In this document: piece after piece, positions 1-7,291 of the stretch
How positions within the stretch are numbered: the first letter of the stretch is position 1
How the letters are laid out: each line of letters begins with the position of its first letter
From: PVC group bacterium
Lineage (GTDB): Bacteria; Verrucomicrobiota; Kiritimatiellia; SS1-B-03-39; PXDE01
NCBI GenBank assembly: GCA_003566475.1
Contig: PXDE01000043.1
Coordinates: forward strand, 1 to 7,291
Length of the DNA stretch: 7,291 bases
Direction: 5' to 3'
Position numbers and translations under genes: made by a program
Notes under the pieces: model-generated
Told to the model about the DNA's origin: nothing
The model's input: the letters and a program-made list of their open reading frames with translations, nothing else
Databases searched by the model: none

Positions 1-18
1 CAGGCACAGGACATGCGC

Positions 19-47
19 CCTCGTCCCGCCCTGCGGGAACAGCGAGG
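19..47. repeat. imperfect hairpin
   Basis: CCTCGTCCCG (19-28) can pair with CGGGA (34-38) and CGAGG (43-47), giving ten base pairs with a five-base loop and a four-base bulge (39-42). There is no T or A tract on either side, so it is not a standard intrinsic terminator. It could still help end or stabilise a transcript from a gene outside the window. Its function is unknown. Confidence 0.3.
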
Positions 48-56
48 TACTGGCAT

Positions 57-82
57 GCATCCCGCATCCCGCATCCCGCATC
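57..82. repeat. heptamer tandem repeat GCATCCC
   Basis: Three exact copies of GCATCCC (57-63, 64-70, 71-77) are followed by a partial copy, GCATC (78-82). It is a short simple-sequence tract in non-coding DNA. Such tracts can vary in length by replication slippage. No function can be read from it. Confidence 0.75.
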
Positions 83-144
83 GCCCCAGCCGTCTCACCC
101 CTCATCCGGCTGAACCCAGCGGTTCTGCGGCGGGGACGGACCAC

Positions 145-160
145 CGATTGCCGGCAATCG
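145..160. repeat. perfect 16-bp palindrome
   Basis: CGATTGCCGGCAATCG is its own reverse complement. It lies 30 bases beyond the stop codon of the minus-strand beta-helix gene. It has no spacer and no following T tract, so it looks more like a symmetric protein-binding site than an intrinsic terminator. A hairpin with a CCGG loop is also possible. Which gene it would serve is not clear, because no promoter is recognisable beside it. Confidence 0.5.
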
Positions 161-189
161 ATCACCGCCCCCCGCCCGGGATCCTCCGG

Positions 190-2274
190 CTACTCCCCCG
201 GCACGTTCAGCCGGACCGGCCCCACCGCCTCGCTGGCCCCCTGGTCGCCGTCGTCGCTGCGGATGGCGACCACCCGGTAGAAGAGCGGATGTCCGGACGG
301 GGCGAGAAAGTCGATCCATTCCGGCTGGTTCAGGTTATGGCCGGTGAGCTGCGGCGGGCGGTACACGATGGCGGTCCAGGGGCCGTCCCCGATCCGCCGG
401 TCGACCCGATAGCCGATCTCGGCGTCGGTGGCGTCGGCCCAGCCAATGCGGACGGCGTCGCCTTCGTGGATCTCGGCGACGACGCCGACCGGGGGCCGAA
501 GGTCTCCCGGAGGGTCTCGGGTGAGCGCGCCGGCGGTTCCCCGCTCGACCGCCTGGTTGGCCACCACGGCCATGTCGGAGGCCCGCCGGGGGCCGGAGAC
601 GGCCCCGACCTGGCCGGGGGTCCGGTTCCAGGCCGCGAGCAGGCCGTGAATGGCCACGCCGAAGCCGCCCATGTAGCTGGCCTTCCCCTCGCCCTGGACA
701 TGGACGTTGCGGGTGATGGCCCAGGACCGGATATGGGTGCCGTTGTGGAGCTGGCACAGGATGCCCTCGCTGTCGTTGCCGGGCTCGGAGAGCAGGTTGT
801 CGTAATGGTTTCCATCGATCCACAGGTCGCGGCCGGCCATATCAAAGGCCCGGGTGTAGTTGTCGGAGATCATGCCGCCGCCGCCGGGCGAGCTCTCCAC
901 GAAGCCGTCGAGGGTGAGCGCCCACCCGCCCAGGCCGTAGGGATCCTGGCCGGTGCGCAGGGGCCGCCGGTCGTTGCGGTTGCCCCGCACCACCATCCAG
1001 CGCCCCGAGAGGTTGAACCCCTTGTGACCGTGGCTCTCCACCCGGTTGTCGAGCACGGCCACGCCGGGTTCGTGGAACCCCCGGTCGAAGTCATGGACCA
1101 GGGGTCCCTGGATCAGGGTGAGCAGATCCTTGTTCACATCGATGCCCATGGTGCGGCCGGGATCGAACAGCACGGGCCGGGTCCGGGTCTCGCCGATGAA
1201 GTAGGCGTTGCCCATGCCGCGCCCGTGGACGGGGCCGGTGCGCACGGTGGTCTGGTCGTGGACGAACGGCCCCACCTCAGGCAGGGGCAGGTGATTGTTG
1301 GCCACGAGCGCCCGCGAGCCGTAGACCGCGATCCGGCCCAGGTAGCGGGCCATGTGGAAGCCCTCGGGGCCGAACCCCTCCGGGGACTCCGGGCGGCCCA
1401 TGGTGTCGAAGTCGTTGAGGAAGGCGGCCCGGTCGAGCCGGCAGCCGAAGACGAGCCGACCGGATCCCGCGCCGCGCAGGCGGGCGGCGTCGGCGTCGGC
1501 GCGGATGCCGGGGGCCACCGCGAACGGCGTGCCGTCGGGGTCGCGCCCGCCGTTGCTGCGGAGCACCACCGGCCCGGCCATGAACGGGTCGCCGGGATGG
1601 GTGCCGTCGGGCACGCGGTCCGCCCAGGCCGGCTTCACAAAGGCGCTGCGCCAGCTCCCGGCGGTGGCCCAGGTCGCCCCTTCGGCCCAGTCGAAGTCCG
1701 GCCCGAAAAAGACCACGCCTCCATCCAGGTGGACATGGCAGATCCCCACGTCGCGGACGTCGGCCAGACGCTCGCCGGGGGAGGGGAGGAGGCCGATCAG
1801 GTTCCAGTCCAGGGGTACCTCGCCGCCATCCCGCTCCTGGTAGCCGAGGACGAACCGGGTGCCCAGGCGGATGCCGTCCGCGCCCACGGCGCGGTCCTCT
1901 CCCCGCGGGGGCGGCTGGCCGCGGATCACGACGCCGGAGCGGAGCATCAGGCCCCGGCCGCCCGGGCCATGGGCGGGCCGGTCCGAGAAATCATACACGC
2001 CTGCCGGATAGTACAGGACCCCCCCGCCAGCGGCATGCAGTTCGTCGCGGGCGTTCTCAAACCGCTCGAACTCCGTGGCCCCGCGCCGGTAGGCGCTCAT
2101 GTCGATCACCCGGTGCCAGGCGATGCGGTCCGTCCAGGCCGGATACCCTTCGGGGCCCGCGTAGAACGTGGCCACCGGATTGTCGGTGGGGGGTGCCAGG
2201 CCGGGCTCCTGGGCGGTCACCGGCAGGGCGGCCAGAAGCACCCAGGGCGTAAGCGTGCGGAGGGGAGTGGGCAT
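190..2274 (-). CDS. secreted right-handed beta-helix (pectate-lyase-like) protein with C-terminal fibronectin-III-like domain
   Basis: Predicted exported protein of 694 residues. The open frame runs further upstream to 2373, but the ATG at 2274 is preferred because it starts directly into a signal peptide: a short charged start, a hydrophobic WVLLAALPV core and a likely cut after VTA (residue 21). Residues about 65-120 include GGGVLYYPAGVYDF, the typical opening of pectate-lyase-3-type beta-helix proteins. Repeated short strands with Asn and Gly turns fit helix coils: GFNLSGRWMVVRGNRN near 419, ISDNYTRAFDMAGRDLWIDGNHYDN near 469, and SWAITRNVHVQG near 517. Residues about 594-690 form a fibronectin-III-like module (VRIGWADATDAEIGYRVDRR, then FYRVVAIRSDDG). 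The family usually binds or cleaves polysaccharides, but I cannot name a catalytic residue or substrate. The gene is divergent from the lipoprotein gene. No Shine-Dalgarno sequence precedes the start; the leader is a CCATCC-rich repeat. Confidence 0.85.
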   Translation of the reverse strand: MPTPLRTLTPWVLLAALPVTAQEPGLAPPTDNPVATFYAGPEGYPAWTDRIAWHRVIDMSAYRRGATEFERFENARDELHAAGGGVLYYPAGVYDFSDRPAHGPGGRGLMLRSGVVIRGQPPPRGEDRAVGADGIRLGTRFVLGYQERDGGEVPLDWNLIGLLPSPGERLADVRDVGICHVHLDGGVVFFGPDFDWAEGATWATAGSWRSAFVKPAWADRVPDGTHPGDPFMAGPVVLRSNGGRDPDGTPFAVAPGIRADADAARLRGAGSGRLVFGCRLDRAAFLNDFDTMGRPESPEGFGPEGFHMARYLGRIAVYGSRALVANNHLPLPEVGPFVHDQTTVRTGPVHGRGMGNAYFIGETRTRPVLFDPGRTMGIDVNKDLLTLIQGPLVHDFDRGFHEPGVAVLDNRVESHGHKGFNLSGRWMVVRGNRNDRRPLRTGQDPYGLGGWALTLDGFVESSPGGGGMISDNYTRAFDMAGRDLWIDGNHYDNLLSEPGNDSEGILCQLHNGTHIRSWAITRNVHVQGEGKASYMGGFGVAIHGLLAAWNRTPGQVGAVSGPRRASDMAVVANQAVERGTAGALTRDPPGDLRPPVGVVAEIHEGDAVRIGWADATDAEIGYRVDRRIGDGPWTAIVYRPPQLTGHNLNQPEWIDFLAPSGHPLFYRVVAIRSDDGDQGASEAVGPVRLNVPGE

Positions 2275-2304
2275 GGATGGGTGGATGAATGGATGGGTGG
2301 ATGG
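2273..2304. repeat. two 16-bp tandem units at the start of the beta-helix gene
   Basis: ATGGATGGGTGGATGA (2273-2288) is followed at once by ATGGATGGGTGGATGG (2289-2304), with one mismatch at the last base. Each unit is built of smaller TGGA-like tetramers. On the minus strand the tract reads as CCATCC-rich sequence and its end overlaps the start codon of the beta-helix gene, so it fills the place where a ribosome binding site would be expected. Confidence 0.85.
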
Positions 2305-2310
2305 GAGGGA

Positions 2311-2339
2311 AGCGTACGTCCGGAATCGGGCGATGTCAC
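2311..2339 (-). promoter_or_regulatory. candidate sigma70-type promoter of the beta-helix gene
   Basis: On the minus strand GTGACA (2334-2339) and TACGCT (2311-2316) are separated by 17 bases, a reasonable match to the -35 and -10 consensus. Transcription would start near 2304, so the leader of about 30 bases would consist almost only of the tandem repeat. This is a consensus match only; it could be chance in a spacer of this size. Confidence 0.35.
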
Positions 2340-2422
2340 TCTCGGCGGCCGGCGCATGGGAATGCCTTGCCAACGGAGTCGGGCCGGGCCACCATGCCCG
2401 CAGAACTTGAAACCGGACGGAT

Positions 2423-2427
2423 GGAGG
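2423..2427 (+). promoter_or_regulatory. ribosome binding site that fixes the lipoprotein start
   Basis: GGAGG lies eight bases before the ATG at 2436. It overlaps the alternative in-frame ATG at 2421, which makes that earlier start unlikely. Confidence 0.7.
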
Positions 2428-2435
2428 ATTCTGGG

Positions 2436-3035
2436 ATGGCGCGGACGTGGACGGTCGGAAGGGGATGGATCTGGATCGGCGCCGCCTGTGTGGTGGCCGG
2501 CTGTGCCTCCATGCCCCGCGAGCTCCCGGCCGAGTATTTCGTTCCCCGGCGCACCCTGGAGATCCGGGTGGTCAACGAGCTGGGGGCCCCGCAGATTCTG
2601 GATCGGACAGAGGTGTCGGCTGGCCAGGCCATGGAGCGACACGCCCGGAAGCGGGACATGCTCGCCGATCTGCGCCGCGAAACGGCGTCGGGGCTGCTCA
2701 CCGACCATTTGGGGCGTGAGCTTTCCGAGACCTTCGACATCCGGGACCGGGACGCCGAGCTGGTGCTGAAGGTCACCGTGGACCGCTGGGGCTGGACGGT
2801 GAGCCGCGATCCGGATCAGGCCCAGCTTCTGGATCACCGCCTGTATCTGATGGGGATCGCGGTGATCGAGGACGTCCGCCGCCCGGACGAAGCCGTCTAT
2901 CGGGGATTGATCCGGAGCGAGGCCCCGCTGGGATACGCGCCCACCCCGATGGCGGCCCAGGAGGCCTTCCCCTCCGCGGTGGTGAGGTTCGGCCAGGCGC
3001 TGACTCAGGACATCCTGGTCGGCCGGCCCCGCTGA
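2436..3035 (+). CDS. small lipoprotein of unknown function
   Basis: Predicted lipoprotein of 199 residues. The frame is open further upstream to 2289, but the ATG at 2436 has a good GGAGG site and leads directly into a lipoprotein signal: basic start, hydrophobic WIWIGAACVVAG, then lipobox VAGC with the lipidated Cys at residue 23. Residues +2 and +3 are Ala and Ser, with no inner-membrane-retention Asp, so the outer membrane is the likely place. The mature part begins with a strand-like LEIRVVNELG, then a charged helix-like segment (about 62-100) and a strand LVLKVTVDRWGW (109-120). A second strand-rich part around 133-160 (HRLYLMGIAVIEDV, then AVYRGLIRSEAP) follows. The alternation suggests a compact alpha/beta domain, loosely like auxiliary envelope lipoproteins. 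I do not recognise the family. It converges on the M28 peptidase gene with 26 bases between stops and no visible terminator. Confidence 0.8.
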   Translation: MARTWTVGRGWIWIGAACVVAGCASMPRELPAEYFVPRRTLEIRVVNELGAPQILDRTEVSAGQAMERHARKRDMLADLRRETASGLLTDHLGRELSETFDIRDRDAELVLKVTVDRWGWTVSRDPDQAQLLDHRLYLMGIAVIEDVRRPDEAVYRGLIRSEAPLGYAPTPMAAQEAFPSAVVRFGQALTQDILVGRPR

Positions 3036-3061
3036 CGCGCTCCGCTCGGGTTAGGGGGCGG

Positions 3062-4075
3062 CTAGGGGGAGGCCAGCTTGTGCGCCGCCTGGTGGATCCC
3101 GGTCACCACGTGGGCCATCCGTGCGTAGTCGAGGGTGTCCGGAGTGTCGTGGCGGGTGTGGTAGTGGGGGTTCCGGTAGAAGGCGGTGTCGGTGACCATG
3201 AAGGCGGGAAGCCCCGCCCTCCAGAAGTTGAGATGGTCGGAGAAGTCCACCCCCGGCACCCAGCGGGGCACCCGGGCGGAATGGACGGGGAGCGGGCTGG
3301 CCCCGCGCATGGCCGCCTTGGCCCGCCGGAGCAGCCCGCCGCTGCCGAGGTGACCGACCAGAACGATGGAATCCCCCCGGCCCGGATAGAACAGGCGGAG
3401 CAGGGGCATGGGATAGCGCTGGCTTCCCGGCTCGTCGGAGAAATAGCCGATCATCTCCAGGACGATGGCGACCTCCAAGGCGTCCCGGGCCTCAGCGTCC
3501 AGGGCGGCCACGAACCGGGCGCTGCCCATGTTCGGGGTGCGGAAATGCGGCGGCTCCTCGAGGCAGAAGGCCACCAGGTGGACGGGCCGCGCCGGAGGGT
3601 GATCGCGGAACAGGCGGGCCAGTTCGAGCAGCCCGGCCACCCCGCTGGCGTTGTCGTCGGCCCCGGGCAGGGCCGAGAAGGTGTCGTAGTGGGCGCCCAC
3701 GATCACGGCGGCCGGGCCTTCGGGCCCCGCCTCGCCGATCACGTTGAAGTACGTGGACCGGCCCACCTCGAACGGCTGACGCCGGGTCCGCAGGCCGGCG
3801 GCGGCGAACTCGTCTTCGATCCAGTCGGCGGCCCTGGCGAGATTGTCCGGACGCATGTCGTGGCGGGGGAAGAAGTCGTGGACCAGGGTGCGGACATCCG
3901 CCTCCAGGCGATCCGGACGCGCGGTCCCGGGCCCCGGGGCCAGCCGCCGGCAGGAAGGTTGGGCGATCATCAGCCAGAGCAGGAAGATGGCCCCCGCCAG
4001 CCCGCCCAGGATCCGGAGCAGGCGGAACCAGACCTGGCGTCGTACGGCGGGAGGGAAGAGCGATGCGGTAGGCAT
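3062..4075 (-). CDS. membrane-anchored M28-family zinc peptidase
   Basis: A 337-residue metallopeptidase of family M28 (aminopeptidase/carboxypeptidase type), predicted to cleave peptides outside the cytoplasmic membrane with two zinc ions. An N-terminal membrane segment (about 18-38, LLRILGGLAGAIFLLWLMIA) follows a basic stretch. It has no clear signal-peptidase site, so it is probably an anchor with the catalytic domain outside. Family landmarks appear in order: VGAHYD (His129 and Asp131), GADDNASG (bridging Asp141), CLEEPP (Glu173 as general base, Glu174 as ligand), LEMIGY (Glu207, where many relatives have Asp) and NPHYHTRHDTPD (His306). Both expected edges of the domain are present, so it looks complete. 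The ATG at 4075 is the only reasonable start, since the frame closes at 4106-4108 with no start codon between. No Shine-Dalgarno sequence precedes it; see the candidate promoter at 4081-4109. The substrate cannot be told from sequence. Confidence 0.9.
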   Translation of the reverse strand: MPTASLFPPAVRRQVWFRLLRILGGLAGAIFLLWLMIAQPSCRRLAPGPGTARPDRLEADVRTLVHDFFPRHDMRPDNLARAADWIEDEFAAAGLRTRRQPFEVGRSTYFNVIGEAGPEGPAAVIVGAHYDTFSALPGADDNASGVAGLLELARLFRDHPPARPVHLVAFCLEEPPHFRTPNMGSARFVAALDAEARDALEVAIVLEMIGYFSDEPGSQRYPMPLLRLFYPGRGDSIVLVGHLGSGGLLRRAKAAMRGASPLPVHSARVPRWVPGVDFSDHLNFWRAGLPAFMVTDTAFYRNPHYHTRHDTPDTLDYARMAHVVTGIHQAAHKLASP

Positions 4076-4080
4076 ACCGG

Positions 4081-4109
4081 ATGGTCCACGCCGACGCCCG
4101 GATCGTCAA
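4081..4109 (-). promoter_or_regulatory. candidate promoter of the M28 peptidase gene
   Basis: On the minus strand TTGACG (4104-4109) and GACCAT (4081-4086) are spaced by 17 bases. The -10-like box ends only five bases before the ATG at 4075, so transcription would begin at or next to the start codon. The -35 box is good and the -10 box is poor. The absence of a ribosome binding site agrees with a leaderless message, but this is inference. Confidence 0.3.
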
Positions 4110-4145
4110 GCCGGGCCGAGCGCCGGGCGGGGCGTCGCGCCTTCG

Positions 4146-4174
4146 TTGACCGATGCCAGGCACCTTGGTAGCCT
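4146..4174 (+). promoter_or_regulatory. candidate sigma70-type promoter of the TatD-family gene
   Basis: TTGACC (4146-4151) and TAGCCT (4169-4174) are spaced by 17 bases. TGG directly before the -10 box gives an extended -10 pattern (TGn). Transcription would start near 4181, leaving a leader of under 20 bases that contains the GGAG ribosome binding site at 4187-4190. The spacing and the fit with the gene start make this the best promoter candidate of the window. Confidence 0.45.
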
Positions 4175-4198
4175 GCCCGTCGATCCGGAGTCACGGCC

Positions 4199-4948
4199 AT
4201 GCCCCTCACCGACACCCACTGCCACCTTCACCTCTACGAAGACCCCGACGCGGTGGCCCGACGCTCCGAGGGCAGGGGCATGGGCATTGTCTCCCTTCCC
4301 ACCGGTCCTGACGAGTTCGCCACCGTCCGGGATCTGGCCGCTCGGGTTCCCTTCGTGCATGCGGGCGCGGGGCTGGTCCCCCAGCGGGCCCGGGAATGCC
4401 TCGGCCGCCTCGACGAGGTGGTCGACGCGGTGCGGGCGACCCGGTGGGTGGGGGAGATCGGCCTGGACGGGGTGACCGATGATGCCGAAGACCGGGCCGC
4501 CCAGCGCGCGGTATTCGACCGGCTGGTCGCGGTGGCGGCGGAGCGGGGCGACGCGGTGCTCAGCGTCCACTCGCGGCGGGCCGAGGCGGACGTGATCGAC
4601 CGGGTGGGGCAGGGGTTTCCGGGCACGGTCATCCTTCACTGGTTCAGCGGCGGCCCCCGCTGGCTCGACCGGGTCGGCCCGTGCGTCTGGTTCTCCGTGA
4701 ATCCGGCCATGGCCGCGTCGAACCGAAGCCGCCCGTTTCTGGAGGCGCTGCCCCGCGAGCGCGTCCTGCTGGAGAGCGACGGCCCCTTCGTTCACCACGG
4801 CGACCGTCCCGCCGAACCGTCGGATCTCCACACGGTAGTCGAAGCCCTCCGCCGGATCTGGAGCTTGTCCACCCGTGACGCGATGGCCCAGCTCGTTTCC
4901 AACGAGGCCCGGGCCCTGGCCCCGGGACGCCGGGACGGGGCTCCCTAG
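4199..4948 (+). CDS. TatD-family metal-dependent hydrolase, QatD-like
   Basis: A 249-residue TatD-type amidohydrolase-fold enzyme, a family of metal-dependent nucleases (TIM barrel). The expected metal ligands are all visible: DTHCH (His7, His9), VGEIGLD (Glu86), SVHSRRA (His124), ILHWFSG (His147) and ESDGPF (Asp194). The wording differs from housekeeping TatD (HSRRA for HCRDA, HWFSG for HCFTG, SDGPF for TDAPY). As I recall the family, this matches QatD, the TatD-like nuclease of the Qat (QatABCD) anti-phage system. Qat partners (ATPase QatA, QatB, QueC-like QatC) are not in this window. The usual GLHP motif reads GLVP (59-61), so a commonly conserved His is Val. The start has GGAG eight bases upstream and a candidate promoter. 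It is divergent from the M28 gene and convergent with glutamine synthetase, so it appears to be a single-gene unit. TatD membership is firm; the QatD-like subtype is by motif recognition. Confidence 0.88.
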   Translation: MPLTDTHCHLHLYEDPDAVARRSEGRGMGIVSLPTGPDEFATVRDLAARVPFVHAGAGLVPQRARECLGRLDEVVDAVRATRWVGEIGLDGVTDDAEDRAAQRAVFDRLVAVAAERGDAVLSVHSRRAEADVIDRVGQGFPGTVILHWFSGGPRWLDRVGPCVWFSVNPAMAASNRSRPFLEALPRERVLLESDGPFVHHGDRPAEPSDLHTVVEALRRIWSLSTRDAMAQLVSNEARALAPGRRDGAP

Positions 4949-5018
4949 GCCGGCCATACGTGGCCGAGCACACTCACGGCATGGTGTGAGCGCCCTGCGC
5001 ACCCTCCACCCGTCCGGA

Positions 5019-5049
5019 ATTCGCGTCCATTGGCGTTCATTCGCGGTTC
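5019..5049. repeat. three-unit decamer repeat (ATTCGCGT type)
   Basis: ATTCGCGTCC (5019-5028), ATTGGCGTTC (5029-5038) and ATTCGCGGTTC (5039-5049) form three degenerate units with a period of ten bases, about one helical turn. It lies in the convergent spacer, downstream of both the TatD-family gene and the glutamine synthetase terminator. I recall similar tracts scattered through intergenic regions of other bacterial genomes, but that is memory and not shown by this window. The function is unknown. Confidence 0.7.
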
Positions 5050-5086
5050 AGAACGTACGTGGAGGCTGAATCGTTCTGCCGACGCG

Positions 5087-5117
5087 AAAAACCCGCCCCG
5101 CGCGGACGCGGGGCGGG
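5087..5117 (-). terminator. intrinsic terminator of the type III glutamine synthetase gene
   Basis: On the minus strand an 11-bp perfect GC-rich stem (arms 5107-5117 and 5092-5102) closes a four-base TCCG loop and is followed at once by five T residues (5091-5087). The loop belongs to the very stable UNCG tetraloop class. It begins 31 bases past the stop codon. The plus strand has no T tract, so it works for glutamine synthetase only. Confidence 0.92.
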
Positions 5118-5148
5118 CAGCGGCGGGAGGTCCGCGATCGGGAGCGCC

Positions 5149-7291
<2,143 letters not shown>

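Larger units (their letters stand above)
1..189. other. apparently non-coding left flank
   Basis: I see no convincing gene in this stretch downstream of the beta-helix gene. The open frames that cross it are antisense shadows of the high-GC gene to the right. It contains an imperfect hairpin (19-47), a heptamer tandem repeat (57-82) and a perfect palindrome (145-160), each listed separately. No classical terminator with a T tract follows the stop of the minus-strand gene. The end of a gene lying to the left could be present in the first bases, but nothing identifies one. Confidence 0.5.
4949..5148. other. convergent spacer between the TatD-family gene and glutamine synthetase
   Basis: This 200-base gap holds the decamer repeat and the glutamine synthetase terminator. 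Just after the TatD-family stop there are only weak inverted matches (for example CACAC near 4970 against GTGTG near 4985) and no T tract, so the plus-strand gene has no clear intrinsic terminator. I see no small gene with a ribosome binding site here. Confidence 0.6.

Noticed and set aside
2407..2435. TTGAAA (2407-2412) as the -35 box of a promoter for the lipoprotein gene
   Set aside because: The matching -10 position reads TCTGGG and overlaps the ribosome binding site region. TTGCCA at 2367 also lacks a fair -10 box. I therefore call no promoter for this gene.
13..2769. A plus-strand open frame of 918 codons
   Set aside because: It lies antisense to the beta-helix gene and runs into the lipoprotein gene in another frame. 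Its product is rich in Gly, Ala, Pro, Val and His, shows no domain, and is explained by the scarcity of stop codons in high-GC DNA.
3080..4171. A plus-strand open frame of 363 codons opposite the M28 peptidase
   Set aside because: It is the antisense shadow of a gene with clear catalytic motifs; its own product has no recognisable feature and no ribosome binding site.
4106..5002. A minus-strand open frame of 298 codons opposite the TatD-family gene
   Set aside because: It is antisense to a gene with all six metal ligands in order and has no domain of its own.
5019..5049. A CRISPR array
   Set aside because: The units are contiguous ten-base repeats without spacers, and no cas gene is nearby.
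4199..5148. A complete Qat defence system
   Set aside because: Only a QatD-like gene is present; there is no ATPase, QatB or QueC-like gene on either side within the window.

Overview
This 7.3 kb window is high-GC bacterial DNA. It holds five real protein genes, four of them complete, with short intergenic gaps and no RNA gene, insertion sequence, integrase or CRISPR array that I can see. The best taxonomic clue is the type III glutamine synthetase at the right edge. From memory, its wording resembles the enzymes of Verrucomicrobiota and related PVC bacteria, and a lipobox and several exported proteins fit a Gram-negative-type envelope. I infer a high-GC member of Verrucomicrobiota or a neighbouring phylum, with moderate confidence.

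Layout from left to right. Positions 1-189 are apparently non-coding, with a short hairpin, a 7-bp tandem repeat and a perfect 16-bp palindrome. Positions 190-2274 (minus) encode a secreted right-handed beta-helix protein, pectate-lyase-like, with a C-terminal fibronectin-III-like domain. Its start codon abuts a 16-bp tandem repeat in the divergent spacer. Positions 2436-3035 (plus) encode a small lipoprotein of unknown function. It converges on a membrane-anchored M28 zinc peptidase (3062-4075, minus), with 26 bases between the two stop codons. A 123-base divergent spacer follows, carrying candidate promoters for both flanking genes. Positions 4199-4948 (plus) encode a compact TatD-family metal-dependent hydrolase that resembles QatD of the Qat anti-phage system. 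A 200-base convergent spacer carries a three-unit 10-bp repeat and a strong intrinsic terminator. The terminator serves the type III glutamine synthetase (5149 to beyond 7291, minus), whose first few codons lie outside the window.

Gene order alternates in strand (-, +, -, +, -), so every gene is probably its own transcription unit and no operon is visible. Three products (beta-helix protein, lipoprotein, M28 peptidase) are envelope or exported proteins. Glutamine synthetase is core nitrogen metabolism. I see no multi-gene novel system. The items most worth a second look are the orphan QatD-like gene, the ATTCGCGT-type decamer repeat, and the repeat that replaces a ribosome binding site before the beta-helix gene.
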